A stretch of DNA of 64,000 nt. Origin: Acanthacorydalis orientalis. Taxonomy: Eukaryota; Arthropoda; Insecta; Megaloptera; Corydalidae. The notes below the pieces were generated by a model. That model had not been told where the DNA came from, ran no database searches, and worked only from the letters and a program-made list of their open reading frames with translations. The DNA lies in NCBI GenBank assembly GCA_034766995.1, contig CM068314.1, positions 25,769,108 through 25,833,107 of the forward strand. Reading direction: 5' to 3'. Positions 1 through 12,394 of the stretch are shown piece after piece (the stretch's first letter is position 1; every line of letters begins with the position of its first letter). Made by a program: the position numbers and the translations under genes.

Positions 1-503
1 GAATTTGAATGCTTGATAGGGTTCGATTCAAGATTTGTTTATTAGATTATATATTTTTCGAGAGCATAAAAAGCAGAACCCCTACCTTAAGTTACCCTCT
101 TGTGACACTAGCCAGGTCTTTTCTACCCTACCCACCGTACTTCATTCCCTCTAACTACATTATCTTATCTCTCCGCCTTCTTTTCCACTCTCAGTTTTCT
201 TTCGCTGTATCTACCTATATCTCTACTAAAAAATGTTCACTTACCGTTCTTCTCTTTGCTATTTCACTTGAATTCAATACATTTTGTTTGTATTTTGTAA
301 ATTATAGATAATGTTTTTGTATTATAACGATGTTTTATAAGAAGAATGACACAGAAACTTGATTGATTTATTTTTTGTAATATATTCGGTTATATAGACT
401 AGAATTCATCAATTTGTTGGAGAATATAAATAAATTATAAACGCTTTCTATTTTTATAATATCTTTTTCATTTTTATACACGTACTTTCATACTGATACC
501 TCT

Positions 504-508
<5 letters not shown>

Positions 509-540
<32 letters not shown>

Positions 541-556
541 CATATGTGTGTGTATG
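509..556. repeat. (TA)n microsatellite
   Basis: Pure TA of about 27 bp running into CATA and TG units. Confidence 0.9.
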
Positions 557-1754
557 CCTGACTTTATGTTCCTAAGCATTAATGAAAATATTTTATAAAT
601 TCGAGGTACTAAAAACATTATCTCGTCACAACTATAACGTTTTAAAAAGATATAGAAACTTAATAAAATGTAAAAGTTTGACTCTGTAAATAAATGTTCT
701 TTGCCTAATAAGAAAATTTTGATTATTTTTTATTCATATTTCTATAAAAAAATGTTCTCAATAAAGAACTGAAATGAAAACAAAATGAGAATTATAACTT
801 TTTGAAGACAGTGATTGTTTTGCCATCAATCTTATTAAACATATTTTTTTCCGTTTTTTTATGATATATCCTCTATAAAAAACTTTAAATTAAGACATGA
901 AATCATTAAACGAGTAACTCAACGGGGTACTATTCTGCTGTCGATAAATCAACATGGTGCCTCTGTTAATGTATAATAATTATATCAAGATGTAAGGAAG
1001 AGTATATTTTTTTATTTTTTTTTATTTAAATGTCTACTTAATGACAATATTTTTTGATTTTAAAAAACCGGTTCGTTTAGCAAATACTTTCAATTTCAGT
1101 AAAATATATGATAATTTAGATTAAGAGAAGTAAAACATGAATCATTGAATTATTGTATTACTTTCAAAAATAGATACTAATTAGTATGATACCTAGATCA
1201 ATTTCTGTTATTCTTATAGTAGTAAATTTAAGTTATACAGGAATCAGAAAAAGTTATCTTGAATAAATAATAATAATACTAAAGTGAGAAAAAGGAAAAA
1301 AAATGTTTTTATTTCTTTCTTTTGACGTGAATTGCACAAAATGTGATTTCAAGTAAACACATCTAGTTCTTAATGCATAAGAAAAATCCTCAACATTCTA
1401 CTGGGATAGATAAATATTTTGTTTTTGTTACTTCTCTTTTTCGTTTTGTCTGTCGCGTAAATTTATGCATCAGAGGGTCTCGCCTATTCATATGCAGTAC
1501 CAATACCACTTACGACTCAATATTTTAGTATTTGCGACGATAGCAAAGTGCAGGTGAATTCTTGAAAAGGTTCTTTGATGTAGATGGTCGCAATACACAG
1601 GACATATTGCTGTCGTGATGAATAAATATATTCATTCATCCGTCTTATATTTTTCCGTCTTAATTTTATAGAAAGAAGTACATTTTTTCAGAAAATATTT
1701 TTAATGTAATACTATTACAAATGACAGTGTACATTTCTTATTAATGTATACAAT

Positions 1755-1767
1755 ACATACATACATG

Positions 1768-1825
<58 letters not shown>
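1755..1825. repeat. (CATA)n(TA)n compound microsatellite
   Basis: CATA units followed by about 53 bp of uninterrupted TA. Confidence 0.95.
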
Positions 1826-1828
<3 letters not shown>

Positions 1829-2056
1829 ATATATATACTCTCTCTACGTGAATATATATGAAAGTGTATAATGGTATTGATTTCTGTAATTTTTAATGAA
1901 GATAATAATGAGTATTGTATATAGATATTGTTGAGACGTTAAGCGTTAATGATGTTTAACTTGAATTCGTAGAAAATGATGAATAGTGGTTCGTAGCGTA
2001 TCGTATCATAATAGAAGAAGTTCGAAACAAAATATAAACATTGTTAGCGTTTATTG

Positions 2057-2429
2057 TCATGTATAGGTACGAACAGGTTGGTGTAAAATTGCATCGGAAG
2101 CGTGTGTCATATCCAGTACATCGTACGGAGCGCTGCCGTTTCCATGTACATCGTATTCGTCCCATCCTTTCATGTCATCCTCATTGCTTATTGATGGCGC
2201 TCCGTTGCTACTGCGGCATTCGTCGTGTTTGGGGGCAAGAGTTGGGGTCGAGAACGCGCCCTGCACGTCCGTCCGCCCGCCGATGCCTCCGGGGACTATG
2301 CCCTCGTTCCGCCGCACACCACCATCCTCGGCGTCGTCTTTTCGCCAACAAACCCTACCGCCGCAGCCGCGGGCCGTTCCCTTTGTGGTCCAAACTCGTT
2401 TTCTGCTTGCGACGTGAATATACCACACA
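2057..2429 (-). CDS. candidate terminal coding exon, unknown product
   Basis: No recognised product. The longest stop-free frame of the window lies here on the minus strand (158 codons if extended to 2533), ending in TGA at 2059-2057. The C-terminal 50 residues are acidic and polar (motifs SISNEDDMKGWDEYDVHG and SAPYDVLDMTHASDA) and resemble a disordered cytoplasmic tail. A long pyrimidine tract (about 2445-2490, minus sense) precedes AG at 2431-2430, a plausible acceptor, so I start the exon there. AATAAA follows the stop by one base (2055-2050). Against it: the segment is GC-rich, which makes stops rarer, and the N-terminal half is Arg/Gly-rich and unconvincing. Part of another minus frame reads AENEFGPQRERPAAAAVGF, which may mean a frameshift or chance. 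It could equally be untranslated promoter sequence. Confidence 0.3.
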
Positions 2430-2720
2430 CTCGAGAATTGTCGGTTAAGAAGAAGAAGAAAACGTGGTAGTGGAAGATGAAGAGGAGATGGAGTCACCGG
2501 TCGGTCTGTCGGTCGGTCGTTCTGTTGGTTCATAGGTTAGAGATGGGTGCCACCGGGCGCCGTTCCTGATGCCTTTTCCAGTTGTGCCCTTCGTGTCGTC
2601 CTTTTGCGTGGGATCGTCCTTTCTTGCTAATGTTACTGCCGGCTGTCGCCGTCGTTGTTGTTAGACCTCTTATGTGCCGACGTGTTTGGGCTCAGGTTGT
2701 TCAGTTGTGGCATTTAATGT
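2070..2720. promoter_or_regulatory. GC-rich CpG-containing island
   Basis: Sharp rise in G+C and CpG against the surrounding desert, with GGTC tandem units at about 2498-2520 and a GATGGCGCTCC core at 2193-2203. Such islands in AT-rich animal genomes often mark promoters or coding exons. No TATA or initiator pair stands out. The direction is undecided and a minus-strand exon candidate overlaps it. Confidence 0.4.
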
Positions 2721-3591
2721 TGTATCTTAGTGCTCTCTTGTATATTATGTATACGAAATAGAGGTTCAGTTCAAAAACATATCATTAAAACTATTTGCAG
2801 TTATACTAGTGTGCACACACATATACACGCATATATAAATATATTAGTATTTTCTTTGTTTTATTTATAAAATAAAGAGTAATACATTCTTTAGTTTCGT
2901 ATACGAATGTTTGTGTAATGTTCATTTATGTTTGTTTCCAAGACAATTCTACAATTGCTGATCTTCTTACAAACTTCTACATAAAATTTTTATGCATTTT
3001 TCCTATCTGCTTTAAATCATGCTAATAAATTCAGCAAAGCTTGTTTAAAATCTTATTTTCATTGTAATTCAATGGAAGATAACATTCTATAATGAATATA
3101 TTAAGTAATGAGTTTTAAATGTGATGAAATCAGTATATTTTATTAACTAGTAATTATTCTGTCTTTAATATTGAATGAGTAATAATTTTGTTATTTGTTA
3201 CAGGTATGTGTCATGTATACATAGCACGATTTGTAATTGGTGAGTCATACTTGTTATCATGGTATTAATAATATTTCATACTGATATGAACAAAATTATT
3301 ATTAAAATTTAAAATAACATACGTGCTGCTTAAACTGTACTTACTTTAGGTGTTTCATAATATAAACTGAAGTAATTTTAACTTTAGATATTCATGTCAA
3401 TCGATAAAGAATTATAAATATATGTATCTTATCTGTTTTTATTGAAGTAAAATTATATTAGTTTTTAGAAAAGATGTATTATATCATATTAATTGTTCGT
3501 ATCAGTGAAAAAATCTTTCTGTATACTAAAAAATTTAGAAAAATCCATCCAATTTAAAGTAATTAAAATTTGATTTTTTTTTGTCATTAAA

Positions 3592-3601
3592 AACACACAT
3601 G

Positions 3602-3657
<56 letters not shown>
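3592..3657. repeat. (AC)n(AT)n microsatellite
   Basis: About 22 bp of AC followed directly by about 41 bp of AT. Confidence 0.95.
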
Positions 3658-3660
<3 letters not shown>

Positions 3661-3969
3661 CATAAACGTATGGGTGTTGTATGCGAAGAATATTGAAATT
3701 TGCTAAATGTCGAGGATTCGATTGTTGTTTTGACCGTGTCTGCAGAAGTCTAGACAATATGACTCATACGAGCACCGTGAGCAATGAATGGCGTCGATTC
3801 ATTGTAGTCGGCTTGAAAAGTTAGATCAGTTTTATGTGGCGTCGATTTTTGTTAAAGGAAAAATTATTATAACTGTGACAGAAATAACTAGAAATTATAT
3901 GCTGAGGTTTTGCGTACGAGATAATTTTCGAATATGTGTTCTAAAATATATTTCATAATTGGTCTGCAT

Positions 3970-3974
3970 GTGTG

Positions 3975-4009
<35 letters not shown>

Positions 4010-4031
4010 CTGTGTGTGTATGTCTATATAG

Positions 4032-4095
<64 letters not shown>

Positions 4096-4102
4096 ATATA
4101 TA
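3970..4102. repeat. (TA)n(TG)n double compound microsatellite
   Basis: TA tract, TG tract, then a second TA tract and TG tract, 130 bp in all. This looks like a duplicated compound block. Confidence 0.95.
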
Positions 4103-4899
4103 ATAAGATTGACTTGGTTAAAAAACATAATAATAACTGATATTTATTTTAATTATGCTTAAAATGTGGTTTAATATTATAAATTAACAATGATAATTTA
4201 TATCAACATGTGAGTTGAAGTGGTTTTAATTATTTTTTTATACTGCTTTGTTCATTAATGTATTATTTTGTTCTTCGTATTCATTTATATATTTTTTTTA
4301 TTCAAACTCTAGTTAAATTTATTTGAAAATCAGATGTTAAATAAGATAAGAAATAAATATTTTTCAATTTGAAGTTTAATTATGATTAAATGAAGTAGAT
4401 TAAAGTGTAAAAATATATAGAAACATTTATACTTTTGCATAAAAGAAGTAACATCAGAAATTATGTTGAACCGTATTACCACTTTTTGTTACATCTATAT
4501 GTTTAGATTGAAAATGTAAATGAACATATAAATACTTAATTTGAATAAAATATATTTTAAAACTAAAAAAAATATATTTGAAGTTTGTAACATTATTATT
4601 CGAAAAAATAAAAGATATGTGAATTATGATGATATTTTTAACAAACAAATAAAAGAATAATTTTTTATAAGAAAATCTTATACATTTTTTTAATACGTAT
4701 GCTTTTCTGTATGTTTAAGTCTGTTTTATACGAGTATGTGTGGTTGAATGTGGGTATATATGGAAATATTTATTATTTTTTTATGAAAATATTCTCAGAC
4801 ATTTTGCAAATTGAATTATTTTTGTAACAAAAATGTATACATATTTATGAGTGAATATTTTTTTATATGTAATATTGATTTTCATCAATAGCAGTTGTA

Positions 4900-4904
<5 letters not shown>

Positions 4905-4993
<89 letters not shown>
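4905..4993. repeat. (TA)n microsatellite
   Basis: About 89 bp of TA with a single phase break (TAATAT) near 4938. Confidence 0.95.
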
Positions 4994-4995
<2 letters not shown>

Positions 4996-5594
4996 CACAT
5001 ATGTAGTTTTTGTTCAGTTGAACTGATTTTTATGTCCATGAAAATATCAAAATTAAACAAAGCATATGTTTAGTATTACACAATTTTAATTTTTTCGATT
5101 AAGGACTGCGTACCAAATTTCTTTCATTCTATATTATATATCGAATGATTAACGAACGTGAAAGTCAAACGAATAACTGCTGATGACTAAGCTGAAATTA
5201 CTTGCTGAATAGTGTTCATCAAAAGATTGGCAGGTACATAATTGTTGGCATGACAAAAAATAAGTTAATTTACTCGGCCTTGTGTATTACAATTGCTGTT
5301 CGTATTACATGTACTCGTGTGTTTCTTGATGTATAATCATATTGTATTCGTCTTGACATACTTTCAAAATAAATGTTAAATGCACATGTCTGTTTCGTAT
5401 CTCTATACAAAATTTCGTACTTTATTTGATGTATAATTTAAATAAATTATACGATCTTTTTATCAAATTATTGACATCATTTAACATAATGACGTAAGGA
5501 CGTGATTAACATATTTGGTCATTGAAATAAAATTTAAAGTTTTAATTTAATTGTATTTAATGAAAGTGATTTTCAATAATTGAACAAGATACAT

Positions 5595-5607
5595 GCACAC
5601 ACACACG

Positions 5608-5666
<59 letters not shown>
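5595..5666. repeat. (AC)n(AT)n microsatellite
   Basis: Short AC tract with a CG interruption, then about 56 bp of AT. Confidence 0.95.
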
Positions 5667-5669
<3 letters not shown>

Positions 5670-5739
5670 ACAAAGAGATGAGTATTTGAAAAAGAAATAC
5701 TTTACAGCGTGCAGTCGAAAAACAATAAAATAAATTAAA

Positions 5740-6160
5740 GAACTTTTCAAGCGTAAGACCGGAAAGTAGACCCGAAAAAAGATATTCTAGACAGCGTGTT
5801 CCATGTTCCAAACAAGCATAGAGAGTACGTGCTGACTGGTGTTGTCTGGCTGGTTGGCTAACAAGCGAGGAAATGACATGCCAGCTGTTCTTTTTGCAGC
5901 TGGCTCCCCGCCGTTCGAAATTGTGCGATATAACCGCGTGTCGAGTCGGCGGCTCCACAACACTACAACACTTTTTCTGCTAAATATATTTATTAATTAA
6001 ACAAAGATTAAATGCACGCAAACCTAAGATTAATGGATTACGTAACCGACGCTCGCGCTATACCATCGTCAACATCTAACCGACCGACCGAGGCGAGTCG
6101 GCCGATCTATTTATAAAGCTCACTTCGTCCTCCGAAAGGCAAACACGCAGGAACGACTGA
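5740..6160. promoter_or_regulatory. GC-rich island with TATA-like core and paired E-boxes
   Basis: GC-rich patch holding GCCAGCTG and CAGCTGGC as an inverted pair (5880-5887 and 5897-5904), so two CAGCTG E-boxes nine bases apart. CCGA tandem units lie at 6080-6090, and TTTATAAA-type sequence at 6109-6117 reads as a TATA box on either strand. On the minus strand TATAAATAG is followed about 30 bases later by GGTCGGTTAG. The minus-strand order TATA, AATAAA (about 5990), then TGGAGCCGCC could also be a decayed LTR with a primer-binding site, but no second LTR or polyprotein is visible. Confidence 0.35.
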
Positions 6161-6387
6161 GACCGTGGAAAATATTTTCGCTTCAGGGAAAATAATATTT
6201 TGTTCTGTTTCGGCAACTGTTTCATCCTGTACAATATTAGTTTAGTTCACTAATAATATTATGTTTCAAGTACAGGGAATCACGTTTACAGATATTTCCT
6301 AAAAATACCAAATATTACTATAGAGCATCTAACACATAGAATAGAGAGAAACTAAATTTACATTGGTGTATATAGGGCAAATAATAT

Positions 6388-6390
<3 letters not shown>

Positions 6391-6451
<61 letters not shown>
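6391..6451. repeat. (AT)n microsatellite
   Basis: About 61 bp of AT. Confidence 0.95.
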
Positions 6452-6455
<4 letters not shown>

Positions 6456-7792
6456 ATATCATTTCATTTACATATATCTATGCAAACATACTTTTACATA
6501 AATATTTTTATACTTGGTCTTTATTTTTATTAAAAAAATGCGCAAAAAATGATACATTTTTATTACAAGAGCAATATTTTTCTTTAGTAAGATCCGATTT
6601 ATATTTTTGTAAATAAGTTTTAGAAATAAATCTTGAAAAAACATTTTGAAATGTTTAATAGAGTAAATAAATGTTGACTGCTCTCTGTGTGTGTGTGTGG
6701 TATTTCTTGTTAAGTCAATTGTAAATTTTTAATAACTTATGTTTTTAAATTTCATATTTAATGTTCGATTGGACATTGCGTGTTTTACGAAAAATACGAT
6801 TTTTTAATGCAAATATTCGGTCATTAGTTTGGATTTGAAAGTTTTCTTTATAATAAATTATAATAAAAATTAATACAGTTGAAGACATATATAATTTTCA
6901 TAATAATTACAGAATATTACAATAAATTTGTGTTTTTTAAAAATAATGTATGGCCATGCTATAATGAAAGCAATGGAAATTCTGTTGAAATATTTTAGCA
7001 AAATAAAAATATGAGTTAATATACTTTTACACCTTTCTATATAATTATATTTAATTCTTGTATTGAATGTAATGAAATTAAAAAAATTAATGGTCAATAT
7101 GTTCCTTTTTCTGTTAAATTCTAATAATTCAAAAAAATTGTAGTGAATATTATTAAACTATAGAAAATATGGAGGTAAAGAACAAGTATTTTCATATCTA
7201 TATTATAATCAATTCTTTTCTTCTAAATTCATTTCGTATGAACATATTTTTATTTGAAGTCACGAATGAAAGAATGTTTTATTTGTATTATTTCATTCCT
7301 TGTTGCACTGAAACTCTCTTAATTCCGTATTTTTAGTAGATATATACTTATTGATCGTGTATATGTAATATTTTTAGGATTTTAATACATAACAATTCGT
7401 TTTTGGTAAATATACACGTCAGCCGTTCATCCAATATTGCTGATATTTTGGTTTCTTGTATTTTTTCAGGAATAAAATTCATTTCTTTATCTGTAAATTA
7501 AAATATTTTACATTTAATTATTAAATTTTGACAAATGCTCTTTACAAAACTTGAATAATTTTATGAATAAAAAGTTTGCAGATTTTTATATTTATTGTTA
7601 ACATTTACAAAAAATATTTTTTAAAGAATTGTACGCATTCAATAATAGTTTACCAATAAATAGTGTATTACATTTTTATTTTTTTACATAAAACGATTAA
7701 AATTTGATATTGATAAAGCTTCGCTTAATTTATTTAAAAATTTTATTTTTCTTATATCTAGTTTAAAAAAGTTGGTATAGAAATGGTGTTAT

Positions 7793-7834
7793 ATCTATCT
7801 ATCTATCTATGTATATATATATATATATATATAT
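7793..7834. repeat. (ATCT)n(AT)n microsatellite
   Basis: About four ATCT units followed by 23 bp of TA. Confidence 0.9.
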
Positions 7835-9167
7835 CTAAAACAATGGATAAAGTTTTTTATAGATTTCGTTATTAAAATAAATGAAATTATATTCATGTGC
7901 ATTAAAGGCAAAATATCAATGTGAATTTGTATCTAATAAAACGGTTACTTTATGAATAATTTGCTTTTAATCAAATAAACTGTTCTGTTGTGGCTATAGA
8001 AAGGATAAAGTGAAACACCTATAATATTATCTTTAACTTTGTGTAGCATTTTTTTTTTAAATTCATATTTGAATATTATATTTTTTGAAAGAAAAATTAA
8101 TTTAAAAATTTCAAATTTCTTTCACTAATATTTAGGTATCTAGGAATGTAGATAAGTAGGTTACTTTTTGTTAATAATAGTACTCTTTTGAATATTCGAA
8201 TACTTAAAAAAAGTGTTAATTAAACTCGATAAATAGAAAACGTGAATTGTAAACATATTAACTAAATTGTACATAAAGTGTTATCCCGCTCCTGAAACTT
8301 TTCAACTTTGAACAAAATTGTAAATTACAAAACGATAAATAACAAATCAATCAAACGTTCATGCTAATTAGATATTGAAACCAAATGTGCCAATAATTTA
8401 AAAGTGATCCGAACATATTGACCTAAATTTATTTCGCAGCGTTTCAGTCAATTATACACTTTCTCGGACTATTTGTTTTGTAGGAGCCTATTAAAAATAC
8501 ATGTTACCTTTCAACCAAACGAAAAGGTAAAAGGTTCGAATACAATAAGAAAGGTATAGAGATACTGAACAAATGCTGCTAGGTCCATGTCACATTTGTC
8601 AGTAGATATATAAAATTCACGACGACTGAAAATTTACTTTTCAGTGCCAGTCATTTGAAACAGAGACAAATATCGCTTTTCAACAAATGTTACCAGTAAA
8701 TGGTTTTGACATAAGAACAAAATGAGAACATTTCGAAATCGGATATGATTTTATTTGTGATCGGCTGAAGTGTTTTATTATTAATAAGATATAAAGTCTC
8801 ACAAGTTAACTTCTGTCAGTGTCTTTTCCATATAATTTATGCATTTATTACGTTTTAAACGTAAATCAAAAAGTTTTGATGTCGAACCTTTTTAATTAAA
8901 TACTTATGTTTTTTTTATTTTTGTTTATCTACTCAATTTATATACTTTTCTGTAGCATATTTTAAATTTTACTAATAATTTATTATATGATTTTTTCATT
9001 ACTCTGCTTTATTTTGAAATATTTTATTCAATATCAAATCTACATTTAATGTAATTAATTATCGATAATGAAATGTTAAAAAAACTAGCTTCAATGAAAT
9101 ATATAATTAGATCTTTTGGATGGGTTTTAAATTGGAACTTGTACGTAAACTCTATTTCATACTTTAA

Positions 9168-9188
9168 ATATATATATATATATATATA
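9168..9188. repeat. short (TA)n microsatellite
   Basis: About 21 bp of TA. Confidence 0.85.
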
Positions 9189-9425
9189 AATATGTATATG
9201 TACTACAATAGCTATTAAAGTAAAAAAAATGTAATTTATGTATTGAATTAAATGAAAGTTCTGATGCAAAATTATTTAATAGTATTATTAAAAAATACAA
9301 AAAACGATCATATCCGTAATTGTATGATTACTTGCAAACTTAAATTTAAACTATCTTAGTCATTGTATTCATGACATCCTCAAAACAAACATTATCTGTT
9401 AAGTAGCTTAAAATTGTTGACCTCA

Positions 9426-9656
9426 TTAAGACGACAATCGCATGTCGCGAATAACGGTTGCATAAATACTAGATTCCCCAGAAAACACATGAACTGTGTT
9501 TATGCATTTTTGCAATATATTAATAAACTGTATTCTTTGCCAGTTTGATGATGTTATAACATGCTTTGCATTGTAGTCCGTACTCCATGATACGCCTACA
9601 TCAACGTATGCAGACGGTGGTTGTAATTTTTCTGCCTCCACACGCCAGATGGCCGG
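9426..9656 (-). CDS. unrecognised open frame, possible exon
   Basis: A minus-strand frame of about 75 codons with mixed polar and hydrophobic composition, unlike the low-complexity frames elsewhere. Motifs include KLQPPSAYVDVGVSWSTDY and VHVFSGESSIYATVIRDM. It ends in TAA at 9428-9426. There is no in-frame ATG near its start, so if real it is an internal or terminal exon. An AG acceptor may lie near 9640, but no convincing pyrimidine tract precedes it. I recognise no family. It could be an exon, an old coding relic or chance. Confidence 0.2.
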   Translation of the reverse strand, partial: PAIWRVEAEKLQPPSAYVDVGVSWSTDYNAKHVITSSNWQRIQFINILQKCINTVHVFSGESSIYATVIRDMRLSS

Positions 9657-9906
9657 TCAATTTATTTTAATACTGCATTACACATCACATACTAGCGTTG
9701 TCTCGTTCTACTGTATTGAAGACGAGATATTTTTAATTAATATACCATTTTTAACATAGCATTTTTACAATTAAGGACGATTGTGTTTTTATTCCAACAG
9801 ACTTGTAATTGATGTGTTCATCAATTACGGCCATAAAGTTTTTATTTAATTAATGAATAATGTTCTAAGAACGTTTTATATACACATGCGTATATATTTG
9901 TGTGTA

Positions 9907-9933
9907 CTCTCTCTCTCTCTCACACACACACAT

Positions 9934-9982
<49 letters not shown>
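9907..9982. repeat. (CT)n(CA)n(TA)n compound microsatellite
   Basis: Three successive dinucleotide tracts: CT, CA, then about 46 bp of TA. Confidence 0.95.
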
Positions 9983-9986
<4 letters not shown>

Positions 9987-10010
9987 CAGTAGAAAACATC
10001 AAGTAAATTA

Positions 10011-10040
10011 AATGAAACACTTTTTAAAAAGTGTTTCATT
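10011..10040. repeat. 30-bp perfect palindrome
   Basis: AATGAAACACTTTTT is followed immediately by its exact reverse complement, with no loop. Allowing one bulged A the arms extend three more bases. It begins 28 bp after a TA microsatellite. Confidence 0.9.
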
Positions 10041-10228
10041 AACGTAGAAGAGAATTAAGTAAAAATGTAATCGTTACTGTGCCATTAAGTGATTTTAATA
10101 AAATAAAAAATATCATACACTTTTAATAAGATAAAATAAAATTTGTATTTTCTTTCAATGACTGTTGTAATCATTAGTAAATGTTTTTAAAATAGATGTC
10201 TTAGCTTAGCTGAAAGTTAGAAAAGAGT

Positions 10229-10292
10229 TCATAACCAAGTGGCTAACAGATTAGGTTGATATTTAATGTATCAAAATCTAGTCCAAATCCAG
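10229..10292 (+). repeat. degenerate tRNA-derived SINE head
   Basis: ATAACCAAGTGG (10231-10242) resembles a pol III A box and GTCCAAATCC (10281-10290) a decayed B box, at tRNA-like spacing. The TGGCTAACAGATTAGG context is tRNA-like. The 3' boundary and tail are not visible. It could be chance. Confidence 0.25.
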
Positions 10293-10471
10293 ATTTGTGG
10301 CGTAAGACGTCATTTTTTGTTACAAACGTGATTATTTCCTCAGTAAAAACATTTAACGAGCTTCTTTCTTGACAGTGATATAAAGTAAATCTAAAGAATT
10401 ATGGCCATTTTTTTAAAATAAATTTACGATAATAAAGCACTGTATAAAAACAATGTATATGACAAAAAGAC

Positions 10472-10487
10472 GTATATATATATATAA
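10472..10487. repeat. short (TA)n tract
   Basis: 16 bp of TA after CG. Confidence 0.8.
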
Positions 10488-12217
10488 GTAAAATATACGT
10501 TTAACTTAAAACAAGAACAAATGCATCTAAAAGAAGATTGTTGGAATTAATTCAGTTAGATAGAGACATATTTTTTATTTGCATGACTATTTCAATTATT
10601 ATTACTGTTAGCAACTGAATAACAAAATAGTAAATAGCTATTAAATATAATATTATAAAATACAATAATATAAGATATTTGATAAATACTTAATTGTTCT
10701 ATCAACAAAAAGTATTTTATTTATAGCATTTAACCGCAAAAACAGAAAAAAAAATACAGCGTATAAAATTTTATAGTTAGTAATATACTTACACACTGTA
10801 TAGTGTTTAATTTGATAAATTATTATTTGTTTTCAAAATTTTATCTATGAGAAAAACATTATATATCTTAACGATAATATTAGTTTATTAAATTATTAAT
10901 AAACTATTTTGTTGGAAATAAACGTATTTGTTAAAGATTTTTTTATAATAAAAACATGTTTCATTTTAAAATTCGATAATATTTTTAGGTATTCGACACC
11001 AGTGAGTAAATAATTTAATTCTGCCTGGAAGTAAAAAGAATATAAATTTCTAAAAATATCAAGAAGAAAAAGAACGAACTAACGTGTTCTTATTAGCATA
11101 ATATAATGTGAAAGATAATAGTAGATGACTTGAGATAATTGTATATTATATTTCAGCCACCACTGTTTCATATATGCGTCATCCATAATCCATAATTACC
11201 TCATTATTATGTCAGACTTTTCTCCCTTGGTACTCTCACTGATATTAGTCTTAATCTCTGTTAATAACGAGTAGCTGTAAAAGTAATTTCTACTCCAACT
11301 GTTTTCTGAAATTATAAAAATTTGAAACCATATGTCTCGCAGACGAAATTTTGCTGGAATGAATTACATTTTTTTAATATTCTCACATTTATGTATTATA
11401 TAAAATATGTTATTCTGCTTTTTAATAGAATATTTTTAATTTGTGTGCAGTTTTCTGTAAAATATTTTTTTATAAAATTATGGATAAAACTAACCTTGTA
11501 TCAGGGTTTTTTTTTATTTATTCGTGTTTTTTATTATTTTAATCATATTTTAAAAAAATATCTTAATTTAGACTGTATAATTGAATAATCAAATAATTTA
11601 TTAATATTACTTCTGAAAAATAAAAATTGTTAATTAATTAAGTCATAACTTTTTTTAAAAAATATGTCACTGTTATTATTTAAACGTGTGCTCTTATCAA
11701 TACTACAAGAAAACTTCTGTTCGATTAAAATAGTCTCCATTACAATATGAATTTTAATATCAACATAATGATTTTGATAATTTTTAAATAAATAATATTC
11801 ACTGGACTTATTCCTTGGTGGTAACTTTTCCTATAATTTGTTATTACTTTTGTTGCATTGTAAATTCTGTATTGAAATTAATTTTCCTTTGTGTAAACAA
11901 TTTTTAACATGTTGTAAGTTTTCATATATATTCATAGAGAATTATTTATTGCATAGTGTTTTATACTTCAAATATTGTAATTATGTTTACTTTTATTGTT
12001 GATATAAAGATTAAAATAGACGAATAGATTAGATAATTTAAACTATACCAGTGAAAGTAAATTGACTATCAGTTATGAAGAAATTGAATGAACTAGTTTA
12101 CAGATTGTTTATGTTAAGGCGCCAGTATTAAAATTGACAAATATATAATTGTATATAAAACCGATAGTGTAATGTTGATGGATATTTTAACTTTTATGTT
12201 AAAGATTAAGAAATATC

Positions 12218-12220
<3 letters not shown>

Positions 12221-12270
<50 letters not shown>
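12221..12270. repeat. (AT)n microsatellite
   Basis: 50 bp of AT. Confidence 0.95.
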
Positions 12271-12273
<3 letters not shown>

Positions 12274-12394
12274 TGTTTACGAAAGAATGGAATACATTTC
12301 AATCCTCAAAATATCCCCTATTGTCTTGTATAACTTTTCTTCATCTGTTTGGTAATTAATTAATCTCTTGTCGAAAAAAATATGGCGACTTTGA

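Larger units (their letters stand above)
1..2050. other. AT-rich desert, no gene seen
   Basis: Noncoding AT-rich sequence with poly-A/T runs and two TA microsatellites listed separately. A pol III B-box-like string, GGGTTCGATTCA, lies at about 19-30 on the plus strand. Any matching A box would be upstream of the window, so it could be the end of a SINE head or chance. A 100-codon frame at 9-311 has no recognisable domain and looks random. Confidence 0.5.
2720..5740. other. AT-rich desert, no gene seen
   Basis: Noncoding sequence broken by four large microsatellites. A slightly GC-richer patch at 3690-3850 has GTGGCGTCGATTTTT and ATGGCGTCGATTCATT as diverged local repeats. I see no exon or RNA gene. 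Confidence 0.5.
6160..9420. other. AT-rich desert, no gene seen
   Basis: Noncoding sequence with microsatellites. At 8607-8614 TATATAAA precedes TCAGTG (8641-8646) by a distance slightly longer than a canonical core promoter, which is weak. Nothing else is supportable. Confidence 0.5.
10300..12390. other. AT-rich desert, no gene seen
   Basis: Noncoding AT-rich sequence with one short TA tract (10472-10487) and one longer tract at 12221. An 88-codon plus frame at 11322-11588 is Phe/Ile/Leu-rich as expected for random AT-rich DNA. Confidence 0.5.

Noticed and set aside
2041..2470. Three plus-strand frames over the 2-kb island
   Set aside because: They are Arg/Pro-rich and overlap the more protein-like minus frame. 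Kept as shadows.
3934..4162. Open frames encoding Tyr-Ile or Cys-Val repeats here and at many other TA/TG tracts (for example 26158-26428, 51347-51589, 54540-54728, 55673-55965)
   Set aside because: They are translations of dinucleotide repeats, which lack stops in every frame. There is no gene signal.
5557..5958. 133-codon minus frame over the GC island
   Set aside because: It starts at a non-ATG codon, runs into the TA tract, and has no recognisable domain. More likely a by-product of raised G+C.
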